52,560 nt of DNA, from the NCBI GenBank assembly GCA_005116955.1, contig SWDI01000001.1:415529-468088 (forward strand). The letters run 5' to 3'. A program made the translations under genes and the position numbers. The stretch is from Nitrospira sp. (lineage in GTDB: Bacteria; Nitrospirota; Nitrospiria; Nitrospirales; Nitrospiraceae). Under the pieces are notes generated by a model. That model did no database searches and was not told the origin of the DNA. It saw only the letters and a list, made by a program, of their open reading frames with translations. Of the stretch, positions 1-8,022 are shown piece after piece; the stretch's first letter is position 1; every line of letters starts with the position of its first letter.

Positions 1-95
1 ATACGCCAATACAACAAGCAGCCCAAACCCGTGAAGTGGAAGTACTTCGATCCATCGCGACGAATTACTCCCGAATCAATCGTTACAGGCCACTA
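1..95 (+). mobile_element. Right end of an IS630-like element (partial)
   Basis: Positions 1-93 encode the last 30 residues of a transposase in frame 1 (motif YNKQPKPVKWKY, ending VTGH then stop). This resembles the C-terminus of IS630-family DDE transposases, which carry a YN-x-PKP-x-W motif. The DNA ends in the terminal repeat GTTACAGGCCACTA at 82-95. The whole stretch is the exact reverse complement of the inner end of the small element at 32730-32918. The window starts inside the element, so whether this copy is full length or a deletion derivative cannot be told. It abuts the reading frame of acr3 directly, so it sits inside that gene. Confidence 0.7.
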
Positions 96-628
96 GTGCT
101 TCGGCGTTGACGGTCCCACTTCCGGTCTTGCTCTATTCCGTCTTGGCCTTTATCGTCATTCCGCTCATCATCGGCGTGGTTTTGCGGCATTGGTTCATTG
201 CGCAACAGGGCAAAGCCTGGTTTGAAGATCGTGTGCTCTCTCGATTCGCTCCGATCACTATTTTCGCCCTCCTTGCCATGCTGGTGTTATTGTTCGCGTT
301 CCAAGCCGACAATATCACCGGCAAGACATGGCATGTGGCGCTCATCGCCGTCCCCATTCTGATCCAGGTCTATTTCAATGCCTCATTGGCCTATGTGTTG
401 ATGAAGTGGCTCCATGTGCCACATTCGGTGGCCGCGCCGGGGGCACTGATCGGCGCGAGCAATTTCTTCGAGTTGGCGGTTGCAACGGCAATCGCCTTGT
501 TTGGCCCTGAATCGGGCGCTGCACTGGCAACTGTTGTGGGAGTGCTGGTGGAAGTGCCGGTCATGCTATCTGTCTGTGCCTTCTGCAATCGGACGCGGAC
601 TTGGTTTCCAGTGGAGCAGCTGGCATGA
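96..628 (+). pseudogene. acr3: Arsenite efflux pump ACR3, 3' half, cut by element
   Basis: The open frame runs straight out of the element end at position 95 and gives about 177 residues with five or so hydrophobic helices. ACR3 (BASS superfamily) arsenite/H+ antiporters are usually about 350 residues with ten helices, so only the C-terminal half is here. The conserved ACR3 stretch GASNFFELAVATAIALFG is intact. The stop overlaps the arsC start (ATGA). A TTG at 107 could in principle start translation, but a half-transporter should not pump. The 5' half presumably lies beyond the left edge, before the element. If the element can excise at its TA site the gene could be restored. Confidence 0.75.
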
Positions 629-1083
629 AACCCACCGTCCTCTTCTTATGCACGGGCAACTCTTGCCGCAGTCAGATGGCGGAGGGATGGCTACGCCACT
701 TGGCTGGAAATCAGTTTGAGGTTTTGAGTGCGGGAACCAACCCGGTCGGTATGAATCCACGAGCTGTTGAGGTAATGGGAGAGCTGGGAGTCGATATCTC
801 TCACCATCGCTCGAAGCACGTTGCGGAATTCCAAGGACGACATCTCCACTACGTCATTACGGTCTGTGATCATGCCCACGCATCGTGCCCGACCGATCCC
901 AGAGGGGATGTTCAGTTACATTGGAGTTTTGATGATCCCGCCGATGCACAAGGCTCCGATTCTGATCGCGTACAGATCTTTCGCCGAGTACGTGATGAGA
1001 TTGCCGAGCAGGTCCGAAGGTGGCTGCGAACGGCGGATCAATCAGCGGAATCTGGTTCACCATCTGCCCCCCGAGGTTCATGA
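625..1083 (+). CDS. arsC: Arsenate reductase, low-molecular-weight phosphatase type
   Basis: A 152-residue protein of the thioredoxin-coupled ArsC family, which reduces arsenate to arsenite in the cytoplasm for export by ACR3. The P-loop CTGNSCR lies at residues 9-15 (CX5R), and a later CDHAHASCP segment contains the further cysteines used for the disulfide relay in this family. The ATG at 625 overlaps the acr3 stop by four bases, so the two genes were an operon. The reading frame is open further upstream but inside acr3. Because acr3 is interrupted upstream, arsC may now depend on a promoter inside the element or within the acr3 remnant. Its product without a pump would make the cell more, not less, arsenic-sensitive. 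Confidence 0.9.
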   Translation: MKPTVLFLCTGNSCRSQMAEGWLRHLAGNQFEVLSAGTNPVGMNPRAVEVMGELGVDISHHRSKHVAEFQGRHLHYVITVCDHAHASCPTDPRGDVQLHWSFDDPADAQGSDSDRVQIFRRVRDEIAEQVRRWLRTADQSAESGSPSAPRGS

Positions 1084-1174
1084 CCGGAGGAGACGGTGAA
1101 AAGGTGGAGGGGATGAGTGAGGTTCGTGAGTTCCTACGTAATGGTCTCAACTTCGGACAATGCAGGGGAAGTGA

Positions 1175-1882
1175 CTATACTCGAGGCTGATCCAATAGTT
1201 TGTACCCAAGTGTCTTGACCGAGACAATCGAGTCATTGAGGATGGGCACTTTCAGTTTCAATCGCCGAACATGGACGTCAACGGTTCGCGTCGTCCCATA
1301 ATAGTCGTAACCCCACACTTCATTAAGCAGTACCTCCCGCGTCAGTACCCGTCCAGGGTGACGTAAGAGATGCGCCAGCAGTCCAAACTCCTTCGCTGTG
1401 AGCAGCACTTCTTTACCTCTGACCGTCACTTCATGTCGCGTCTGATCCATTTGGAGAAAGCCGTACACTAAGGACGTTGGCTTGTGATCGTTTGTCCGTT
1501 CCAGCCGACGGAAGAGGGATTTGACCCGAGCCACCAATGCCTTGGGGCTGAAGGGTTTGGTGACGTAGTCATCGGCTCCGAGCTCCAGCCCGACAACGGT
1601 ATCGGACTCTTCGTTCTTTGCCGTGAGCATAATGATCGGCAACAGGGCGGTCTCAGACTTGTGCCGGAGGGTCTTACATACCTCCAATCCGTTCAGGTGA
1701 GGCAACATGAGATCGAGAATCACCAGATCAGGATGCTCAGATGACACGAGCTTTAACGCTTCAAGGCCCGTTGTGGCGAGGCAGGCGTGAAATCCGTCCT
1801 TCTCAAGATAGTGCTTGAGCAAGTGTGCAATATCCTGTTCGTCTTCGACGATGAGAATTTTCTTGGGACGTGGTGAACTCAC
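1175..1882 (-). CDS. OmpR/PhoB-family response regulator (orphan)
   Basis: A 235-residue two-domain regulator. The receiver domain covers about residues 7-120, with acidic pocket ED at 13-14, phosphoacceptor Asp57 (LVILDLMLP), conserved Thr in MLTAKN and Lys in VTKPF. The C-terminal winged-helix DNA-binding domain carries the typical LLTAKEFGLL and TVDVHVRRL motifs. The GTG at 1882 was chosen because GGGGAA precedes it at normal spacing and the length fits the family; an upstream in-frame GTG at 1924 would add 14 residues. No histidine kinase is adjacent, so the partner kinase and target genes are unknown. It is transcribed in the same direction as the ABC exporter gene upstream but is separated from it by about 110 bp. 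Confidence 0.88.
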   Translation of the reverse strand: MSSPRPKKILIVEDEQDIAHLLKHYLEKDGFHACLATTGLEALKLVSSEHPDLVILDLMLPHLNGLEVCKTLRHKSETALLPIIMLTAKNEESDTVVGLELGADDYVTKPFSPKALVARVKSLFRRLERTNDHKPTSLVYGFLQMDQTRHEVTVRGKEVLLTAKEFGLLAHLLRHPGRVLTREVLLNEVWGYDYYGTTRTVDVHVRRLKLKVPILNDSIVSVKTLGYKLLDQPRV

Positions 1883-1991
1883 GGAATTTCCCCAATCATT
1901 ATTCTTTAAGCTTGCACAAGCCACTATACGCTTTCTACGTTACAGGCTTGTTACAAATGGAAGAGATGGGAAGGCGAGGGTGCGAGGGGTG

Positions 1992-3722
1992 TCAGGCGAC
2001 CGGTTCATTCAAACGAATGGTATAGAGGTAGTGGTACAGACCCTTACGAGCCAGAAGCTCCGTGTGAGTGCCTTCCTCGACCAATTTCCCCTTATCCAAG
2101 ACCAGAATTCGGTCGGCCCGCTGGATGGTTGACAGTCGGTGGGCAACGACGAAAGTCGTGCGACCTTCCATGAGACGATGGAGTGCTTCCTGCACCAGCC
2201 GTTCCGATTCGGTGTCCAGCGATGAGGTGGCTTCGTCCAATAGTAAAATGCGAGGATTCTTTATAATAGCCCGAGCGATCGCAATTCGTTGGCGTTGTCC
2301 GCCTGACAGGTTGACGCCCTTCTCGCCGACCAGGGTTTCATATCCATCGGGCAAGTCCATAATGAAGTCGTGTGCATGCGCGGCCTTGCTGGCCTCCGAT
2401 ACTGCGGCTTCGTCCGCGACCCTCTTTCCGTAGCGAATATTATCGAGGATGGTTCCTCCAAAAAGGATGGTCTCCTGTGGGACCAGTGCAATCTGTCGGT
2501 ACCAACTGTCAAGGGTCACATCACGCAGATCGTTGCCGTCGATGGTGAGGCGCCCTTCTATCGGATCGTAGAACCGGTGAAGCAGATTCATCATCGTGGT
2601 TTTCCCGGCGCCAGTTGGGCCGACGAAAGCGACCAATTCGCCAGGCTTGGCTTCAAACGACAGGTCCAATAACACCGGATGTTGAGGGTCGTAACCGAAG
2701 CTGACTTTCTCGACTCGGACGTGTCCTTCGACGGTGGAGAGACTCTGCGCCGTGGGTTGATCCGCAATTTCCGGTTGTGCATCCAGAATCTCAAAGACCC
2801 GTTGCATGGCTCCCTGCGCCTCTTTGAGCTGCGTAAAGATGCGAGCTCCTGCGCTAAATGGCCCGATGAGGATGCCAGCAAAGAGGACGAAGGCGAACAG
2901 CTCCCCTGGCGTGACAGTCCCCTCGATGACCTGTTGACCGCCGTACCACAGCACTGCTGCTGCCGCGGAAAAGGTGACCAGGCTGATCACGGGAATGAAC
3001 ACGGCCATGATGCCGGCCCGATGCAGGGTGAGGCGGAGCATCTCGTTCACCTGGGTGGCGAAGCGGGTTTCTTCCCGCTGTATCTGCACGAATGATTTGA
3101 CGATTCGAATGCCGGAAATCACTTCTTCGATGAGGGTGCTGAGCGCGGCTGTGTGGTCTTGAATCGAGGTGGAAAGGGATTTCAGTCTGCGGCCGAATAC
3201 TTTAGCGACCAGGACCAGCAAGGGGAGCAGGATCAGGATCAGGAGGCAGAGGCGCCAATTCATCATCAACAGAAATGTCATGCCGCCGATGAAGGTCACG
3301 AGTTGCTTGACTGTGTCGATCGGGGTTTCTGTGACGATGGATTGAATGACCGCGACGTCGTTCATGACTCGCGACAGCAACTCCCCGGTGCGGCGTCGTG
3401 CGAAAAAGCTGACCGTCAACGTCTGCACGTGGCCAAAGAGATGTTGCCGAAAGTCGGCGACAATGTGCTGAGAAACCCAGGCCGTCAGGTAGCTGTGGCC
3501 CATCGAACAGAGCCCCTGCAGAATCACCAGGCTCAGGAACAGGCCAATCGACCGGGTCATCTGGTCAGCATCATGCTGAACCGTAATGACATCCCAGAGG
3601 GTGCCGGCCAGCCGAACCAGGGCGAGATTAATGAGCGCGACCCCGCTCACTAAGAGCCCGGCCAGCATCAGCCGTGTCACATACGGGCGGATGAACGGCA
3701 GAAATCGCTTGAAGATCGACAT
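1992..3722 (-). CDS. ABC exporter, MsbA-like half transporter
   Basis: A 576-residue fused permease-ATPase, the usual size for MsbA/LmrA-type homodimeric exporters. Residues 1-310 hold six hydrophobic helices (type IV ABC exporter fold). The ATPase has Walker A GPTGAGKTT near residue 370, signature LSGGQRQRIAIARA near 472, Walker B ILLLDEATSSLD near 492 and the switch histidine in FVVAHRLST. By family it flips lipids, probably lipid A core, or exports drugs across the inner membrane; the sequence alone does not fix the substrate. The start is either ATG 3722 or GTG 3746. It stands alone, with no lipid A kinase (lpxK) or glycosyltransferase beside it, which weakens a firm msbA call. Confidence 0.85.
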   Translation of the reverse strand: MSIFKRFLPFIRPYVTRLMLAGLLVSGVALINLALVRLAGTLWDVITVQHDADQMTRSIGLFLSLVILQGLCSMGHSYLTAWVSQHIVADFRQHLFGHVQTLTVSFFARRRTGELLSRVMNDVAVIQSIVTETPIDTVKQLVTFIGGMTFLLMMNWRLCLLILILLPLLVLVAKVFGRRLKSLSTSIQDHTAALSTLIEEVISGIRIVKSFVQIQREETRFATQVNEMLRLTLHRAGIMAVFIPVISLVTFSAAAAVLWYGGQQVIEGTVTPGELFAFVLFAGILIGPFSAGARIFTQLKEAQGAMQRVFEILDAQPEIADQPTAQSLSTVEGHVRVEKVSFGYDPQHPVLLDLSFEAKPGELVAFVGPTGAGKTTMMNLLHRFYDPIEGRLTIDGNDLRDVTLDSWYRQIALVPQETILFGGTILDNIRYGKRVADEAAVSEASKAAHAHDFIMDLPDGYETLVGEKGVNLSGGQRQRIAIARAIIKNPRILLLDEATSSLDTESERLVQEALHRLMEGRTTFVVAHRLSTIQRADRILVLDKGKLVEEGTHTELLARKGLYHYLYTIRLNEPVA

Positions 3723-3809
3723 GGTAGTCAGGCGGTGTGTCGGCACGAAATCGTGCCCTCGCTCACGGCAACGCTGAACGAGTACGCTGACGAGGGTGAG
3801 AGGAAACGA

Positions 3810-4028
3810 CTAGAGTTGAGCGATCGACTCGATTAGATTCTTATTGATCGCAATGAAATCCGATCGCTCCTTATCGTCGACAACCACGTCGGTCAGGCTG
3901 ATAAAGAGACGGGCTTCTTCGTTGATCGCATCGGAGACGCGATGCCGCATCGGAGGGACGAGGAAGTCGCCCACGTAGGTACAATTGACCGTTCGTACGC
4001 GGATGCGGACTTTCTTCCCTTCGGCCAC
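3810..4028 (-). CDS. Small conserved protein of unknown function
   Basis: A 72-residue soluble protein with a basic N-terminus (MAEGKKVRIRVRTVN) and a strand-rich pattern followed by a C-terminal helix (SDFIAINKNLIESIAQL). The middle contains FLVPPMRHRVSDAINEE and LFISLTDVVV, which looks like a small beta-barrel fold; I do not recognise it as a named family with certainty. There is no signal peptide or membrane helix. It lies 30 bp downstream of the tiny basic gene at 4059-4154 in the same direction, so the two are probably co-transcribed. An AGGAG-like stretch (GGAGGGAACC) precedes the ATG at 4028. Confidence 0.75.
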   Translation of the reverse strand: MAEGKKVRIRVRTVNCTYVGDFLVPPMRHRVSDAINEEARLFISLTDVVVDDKERSDFIAINKNLIESIAQL

Positions 4029-4058
4029 GGTTCCCTCCTCCGGCCACGCCGGTAGAAC

Positions 4059-4154
4059 TTAGCTTTTTCGGCGAAGAAACTTCTGGCGCTGGCGCAGCTT
4101 CTTATACTTGTGCTTGCGCATCTTCTTTCGCCGTTTCTTCAGGACGCTTGACAT
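4059..4154 (-). CDS. 31-residue Lys/Arg-rich protein, COX24/AURKAIP1-like
   Basis: A tiny open frame encoding MSSVLKKRRKKMRKHKYKKL followed by 11 more residues ending LRRKS. Eighteen of 31 residues are Lys or Arg. The KKRRKKM-KHK-KK pattern is that of the AURKAIP1/COX24 domain, which in mitochondria is a small-ribosomal-subunit protein and in several bacterial phyla exists as a stand-alone mini-protein thought to be ribosome-associated. The ATG at 4154 has an AGGAG 11 nt upstream. It is followed at 30 bp by the 72-residue gene on the same strand. Function is inferred from composition and family only; it is short enough to be missed by automatic annotation. Confidence 0.75.
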   Translation of the reverse strand: MSSVLKKRRKKMRKHKYKKLRQRQKFLRRKS

Positions 4155-4233
4155 GTTCTGTATCTCCTAAGGAGGGGGAGTCTAAAAGCTTTCCGCTGAA
4201 AATGCAAGGTCACGGCGCCTTTTCCCCTTATGC

Positions 4234-4239
4234 TATACT
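4234..4239 (+). promoter_or_regulatory. -10 box, probable leaderless promoter
   Basis: TATACT lies 8 nt before the ATG at 4248, so transcription should start at or one or two bases before the start codon. No convincing -35 box or ribosome binding site is visible. The arrangement recurs at 7041, 39467 and 40796. Confidence 0.45.
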
Positions 4240-4247
4240 GCACCACC

Positions 4248-4763
4248 ATGTACCTTGGAAGGATTGGGTTTTTACGGCCTCCAACCATTGTGTGGCTGAT
4301 CGTGCTTGCTGTCGCGATTGTTGGGTGCCCGTCGAAGACCATCCGATACCCAGCAGAGCATGAGCGACTCCTCCGTATCGATCAAGCAGTGGAGTCCTTG
4401 CGGAGTGCCTATCAACGAAAGGATCGGTCCGAGTTCCATGCCCTGCTGTTGCCGATGGATCAGCTGGACGAACTGAAACGGCAGGTTGAAATGGACTTCA
4501 CAGCCTTTTCCGTCATCTCCCTCGAGTTCAAGATCGAACGGGTCACGCTTGAAAAGGACGATATCAACGTCCTCATCTATTGGCAAGGGACGTGGAAACG
4601 AGACGCCACTGACATGGGGGTCCGACAACGAGGCCTCGCACGGCTGCAATGGGTCGGTACGCACTCGATTCTCCTGCGCGGTGCGCAAGGAGATGTGCCC
4701 TTCGGAATGAAGACAAAACAGCTGTTGGCGGAACCTCCCGCATCGCAGCCCCTTCCACGATAA
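4248..4763 (+). CDS. Putative lipoprotein of unknown function
   Basis: A 171-residue exported protein. An N-terminal hydrophobic helix ends in the lipobox-like IVGC at about residues 24-27, so it is probably lipid-anchored. The mature part is mixed alpha/beta with a basic helix (RSAYQRKDRSEFHALL) and the ending KTKQLLAEPPASQPLP. The pattern suggests a nuclear-transport-factor-2-like or SnoaL-like fold, but I cannot assign it. The ATG at 4248 was preferred to ATG 4230 because the -10 box TATACT lies between them. The stop is 2 bp before the nadB start, so nadB is very likely co-transcribed; a functional link is not evident. Confidence 0.75.
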   Translation: MYLGRIGFLRPPTIVWLIVLAVAIVGCPSKTIRYPAEHERLLRIDQAVESLRSAYQRKDRSEFHALLLPMDQLDELKRQVEMDFTAFSVISLEFKIERVTLEKDDINVLIYWQGTWKRDATDMGVRQRGLARLQWVGTHSILLRGAQGDVPFGMKTKQLLAEPPASQPLPR

Positions 4764-4765
4764 CG

Positions 4766-6400
4766 ATGCCGCGAAGCGCACTGGAAGCAGATTTTCTCGT
4801 CATCGGCAGCGGAGTCGCTGGGCTTCGCGCCGCCCTGGACCTCTGTCGAATCGGTCGAGTGATCGTGCTCACCAAGGGCCATCCCTTACAAAGCAATTCC
4901 ACCTTCGCGCAAGGCGGGGTGGCCGTGGCCTTGAGTGAAGAGGATGATGTCGCCATCCATTTGACCGATACCGTGAAGGCTGGACACGGCCTGTGTCGTC
5001 GTGAAGCGGTGCGTGTTTTGGTGGAGGAGGGACCGGATCGGATTCAAGAGCTCATCCGCTGGGGCGCGAAATTCGACAAAACGGGTGGGAAGTTTGCCTT
5101 TGCACGTGAAGCGGCCCACAGCCGCAGCCGAATCCTCCGTGCGAGAGGCGATGCGACTGGGAACGAAATGGTGCGGGTGTTGATAGCGCAGGCCACGCGA
5201 CAGAAGCGGATCGTCCGGCTGGATTACCACTTCACCGTTGATCTCGTGGTTGAGGAAGGCCGATGTTGCGGAGCGGTGGTGCTTGATGAGCATTCAGGGG
5301 AACAATTCATTATCCCTGCAAAAGCCGTCGTCCTGTCGACAGGGGGGGCGGGACAGATTTTTGCTCGCACCACCAATCCGCCGAATGCGACCGGCGACGG
5401 CATGGCCATGGCATTTCGTGCAGGAGCGCAACTCCAGGACATGGAATTCGTCCAGTTTCACCCAACCTCGCTGTATCTGCCCTCAAGCCCGCCTTTCTTA
5501 TTGTCAGAAGCCATGCGAGGAGAGGGCGGTCAGCTGCGCTCCAATAAGGGAGAGACCTTCATGTCACGGTATCACCCGCTCGGCGCCTTGGCTCCGAGGG
5601 ATATCGTTGCACGGGCGATCTGGGCGGAAATGGCGGCGACGCGTGCGCGGCATGTCTACCTTGATGTAACTCACTTGGGGGCCAGTTTTGTCAAACGGCG
5701 ATTTCCGACGATCTATGCGACCTGTCTCCGTCACGATATCGATATCACGGAAGAATGGATCCCGGTCTCTCCGAGCGCCCATTACATGATGGGGGGGGTA
5801 ACGACCGACCTCAACGGAGCCACGACCTTGCCGGGTCTTTTTGCGGCGGGCGAGGTTGCCTGTAGCGGTGTGCACGGCGCCAACAGGCTGGCCAGCAATT
5901 CCTTGCTGGAAGGATTGGTGTTTGGGATGCGGGCCGGCGTGGCCGCTGTCGCCTGGGCCTCACGCCGTTCGATGCCTGATGTGACTCACCATATAGAGGG
6001 TCTGAGGAGCGGTCGGTTGGACCGATTGGAGGATGCCGAAAAAGTGCGCAGTTCGCTTCGGCGGATCATGTGGGGGCAAGTGGGGCTTATCCGTTCTCGG
6101 GAGTCGCTCGTTCGTGCCACGGCCCAGCTTGCGCGGTGGGGACAGATGGTGTCCCAATCCTTTATGGGGAGGGCCGATCTGGAGGTCAAGAATATGGTGC
6201 AAGTGGCGCATTGCGTGGCGGAAGCTGCGCTCTGGAGAGAAAATAGTGTGGGCGCCCATTACCGGTCCGACTTTCCAGGATCCAAACGACCGGGCTGGAA
6301 GCAGCATAGTCAATTATCTTTGGGAGGCCGAACTACTGGCCGGACTGAATCGAAGACACGGGGGCGGGTTGTGGCATTGCGTACTCCGAAGAGGGGATGA
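4766..6400 (+). CDS. nadB: L-aspartate oxidase
   Basis: A 544-residue flavoenzyme, normal for NadB. It oxidises L-aspartate to iminoaspartate with FAD in the first step of de novo NAD synthesis and feeds quinolinate synthase NadA. The FAD motif GSGVAG is at residues 14-19. The succinate-dehydrogenase-like capping features QFHPTSL, the HYMMGG segment and the substrate-binding HGANRLASNSLLEGLVFG follow in order. The C-terminal helical domain ends in a basic tail. The start at 4766 lies 2 bp after the lipoprotein stop. The last 68 bp overlap the convergent lytic transglycosylase gene. nadA and nadC are not in the window. Confidence 0.95.
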   Translation: MPRSALEADFLVIGSGVAGLRAALDLCRIGRVIVLTKGHPLQSNSTFAQGGVAVALSEEDDVAIHLTDTVKAGHGLCRREAVRVLVEEGPDRIQELIRWGAKFDKTGGKFAFAREAAHSRSRILRARGDATGNEMVRVLIAQATRQKRIVRLDYHFTVDLVVEEGRCCGAVVLDEHSGEQFIIPAKAVVLSTGGAGQIFARTTNPPNATGDGMAMAFRAGAQLQDMEFVQFHPTSLYLPSSPPFLLSEAMRGEGGQLRSNKGETFMSRYHPLGALAPRDIVARAIWAEMAATRARHVYLDVTHLGASFVKRRFPTIYATCLRHDIDITEEWIPVSPSAHYMMGGVTTDLNGATTLPGLFAAGEVACSGVHGANRLASNSLLEGLVFGMRAGVAAVAWASRRSMPDVTHHIEGLRSGRLDRLEDAEKVRSSLRRIMWGQVGLIRSRESLVRATAQLARWGQMVSQSFMGRADLEVKNMVQVAHCVAEAALWRENSVGAHYRSDFPGSKRPGWKQHSQLSLGGRTTGRTESKTRGRVVALRTPKRG

Positions 6401-7034
6401 CATGTCCGGTCACGGCAAGGTCACGGGCGAGGAAGAGTCTATAGTATCGCAAGACCTTGCGGACATAGAGGCGGGTTTCAGTAATTGGTGGAAGGGCTCG
6501 GTAACGATCGACGACATGCTCCCCGGCGTTATAGGCAGCGAGTGCTAGTGGAAGGTTGCCACGGAATCGGTCGAGCAACTGGCGTAAGTACTTCGTCCCT
6601 CCTCCAATATTGTCTTCGGGATCATAGAGGTCACGGACCTCCAATCTCACCGCCGTTTGCGGCATCAATTGCATCAATCCGATGGCTCCGGCTCGTGAGA
6701 CCGCACGAGGGTCGAAATCCGATTCAGCCTTAATGATGGCACGGATAAGCGCAGGGTGTAGTTGATGCTGCTGTGAGAATCGACGGATCACCGGTTCCAA
6801 TTCCGCCTCTGAGAGAACGGGATGGAGCCGATTCGGGTGGAGGTCGATCCGGCGGTATCGAGCGTCAGAGGGAACGTTGGTGAGCGATATTGTCCCCTTG
6901 GCATCGACATATTGGTACATCTCCGCACGACTATCACTTGGAACAGCCAGCAGGATGCTGCCGCTCAATGCGACGAGAATTGTCATGACAGGCCGGTACG
7001 TTGAGGAGTGATGTAGTGTGTTTGGTTTTGGCAT
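6333..7034 (-). CDS. Lytic transglycosylase with DUF4124-type N-terminus
   Basis: A 233-residue periplasmic enzyme that cleaves peptidoglycan between MurNAc and GlcNAc with anhydro-ring formation. A signal helix at residues 16-37 ends SRA. It is followed by a short DUF4124-like segment (MYQYVDAKGTISLTNVP), often found in envelope proteins. The Slt domain carries catalytic Glu104 in KAESDFD, then GAIGLMQLMP and ALAAYNAGE. The ATG at 7034 was chosen because a good promoter ends 6 nt upstream. The 3' end overlaps nadB convergently by 68 bp, so the C-terminal 22 residues are encoded opposite nadB. Confidence 0.88.
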   Translation of the reverse strand: MPKPNTLHHSSTYRPVMTILVALSGSILLAVPSDSRAEMYQYVDAKGTISLTNVPSDARYRRIDLHPNRLHPVLSEAELEPVIRRFSQQHQLHPALIRAIIKAESDFDPRAVSRAGAIGLMQLMPQTAVRLEVRDLYDPEDNIGGGTKYLRQLLDRFRGNLPLALAAYNAGEHVVDRYRALPPITETRLYVRKVLRYYRLFLARDLAVTGHVIPSSEYAMPQPAPVSSIQSGQ

Positions 7035-7040
7035 GGTCAA

Positions 7041-7068
7041 ACGATAGCAGTCTGTCACTGCCTGTCAA
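7041..7068 (-). promoter_or_regulatory. Strong leaderless promoter of transglycosylase gene
   Basis: On the minus strand TTGACA (7063-7068), a 16-bp spacer and TATCGT (7041-7046) precede the ATG at 7034 by 6 nt. The expected start of transcription falls on the start codon itself. Confidence 0.65.
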
Positions 7069-7130
7069 GGAAATGCAGATCTTGCGTTTGGGGGCAGAAG
7101 AATGATGAGAGAAAACGGGAAGATGAGGGC

Positions 7131-8018
7131 TTATCGAGTATGAAGCATATTCCCGTATCGGCCTTGTATCGCTGGGAATTGCTCCCTTAGCTTCAGGGTC
7201 AGTGGACCTGGTTTTCCGTCGCCGACAGATCGACGGTCGACGGAAGTCACCGGCATGATCTCCATGCTAGTGTTCGTGAGGAAGCATTCGTCGGCCTTGA
7301 ACAAGTCGTCAACGGTATAGCGACCTTCGTCGGTGTGGATGTCGAGCTCTCTGGCCAACTGAATCACGATCATTCTGGTGATGCCATCGAGCAAGCCGCA
7401 TTCCAGAGCTGGCGTTCGCAATGTACCGTCCAGGACAAGGAACACATTGCTGATGGTGCATTCAGTCAGATGTTGCTCCCAATTAAGCAGGATACTGTCG
7501 AATGCGCCCGCTGCGATGGCTTCACGTTTAGCCTGAATGTTGTTCAGAAAGTTTGTGGACTTGATCTGCGGCGACAACGCGCTTGGCAAATTCCGTTTCG
7601 TGGACGCCACGATCAGCTTCACGCCCGTTTCATAGAGATGGGACGCTGGGGGCACGAGAGGTTTGGCCATCACGACAACGGTCGGTGACGAACAGAGTGC
7701 CGGGTCCAATCCGATGTCTCCCGCTCCTCGCGAAACGGTGATTCTTAGATAGGCATCCCGCTGATCGGTTCCAACCTCATTGCGGATCATGGCTTCCTGC
7801 AGAATGTCCGCCAAGCTCTTCATGGAAATCGGGATCGTCAGCCCGATTGCTTCTGCGGAACGGAACAACCGTGACAGATGCTGGTCTTGCATAAAGATAT
7901 GAGGGCCATAGGAGCGCAGCGTTTCATACACTCCATCTCCGTAGAGAAACCCATGGTCGAAGACGGAGATCACGGCGTCTTCGTCTTTCACGAACTTGTT
8001 ATTCAAGTAAATCCACAT
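7131..8018 (-). CDS. pabC: 4-amino-4-deoxychorismate lyase (class IV aminotransferase fold)
   Basis: A 295-residue PLP enzyme of the fold-type IV family (branched-chain aminotransferase, D-amino-acid aminotransferase, ADC lyase). The PLP lysine is in IKSTNFLNN, and the cofactor-binding Glu is in LTECTISNVF. The early motif FDHGFLYGDGVYETLR is typical of the family. It starts 5 bp after the pabB stop, so the most likely role is to release pyruvate from aminodeoxychorismate to form p-aminobenzoate for folate. The sequence alone would also allow a branched-chain aminotransferase; the neighbour decides. The longer upstream open frame (to 8102) lies inside pabB. Confidence 0.82.
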   Translation of the reverse strand: MWIYLNNKFVKDEDAVISVFDHGFLYGDGVYETLRSYGPHIFMQDQHLSRLFRSAEAIGLTIPISMKSLADILQEAMIRNEVGTDQRDAYLRITVSRGAGDIGLDPALCSSPTVVVMAKPLVPPASHLYETGVKLIVASTKRNLPSALSPQIKSTNFLNNIQAKREAIAAGAFDSILLNWEQHLTECTISNVFLVLDGTLRTPALECGLLDGITRMIVIQLARELDIHTDEGRYTVDDLFKADECFLTNTSMEIMPVTSVDRRSVGDGKPGPLTLKLREQFPAIQGRYGNMLHTR

Positions 8019-8022
8019 GGGG

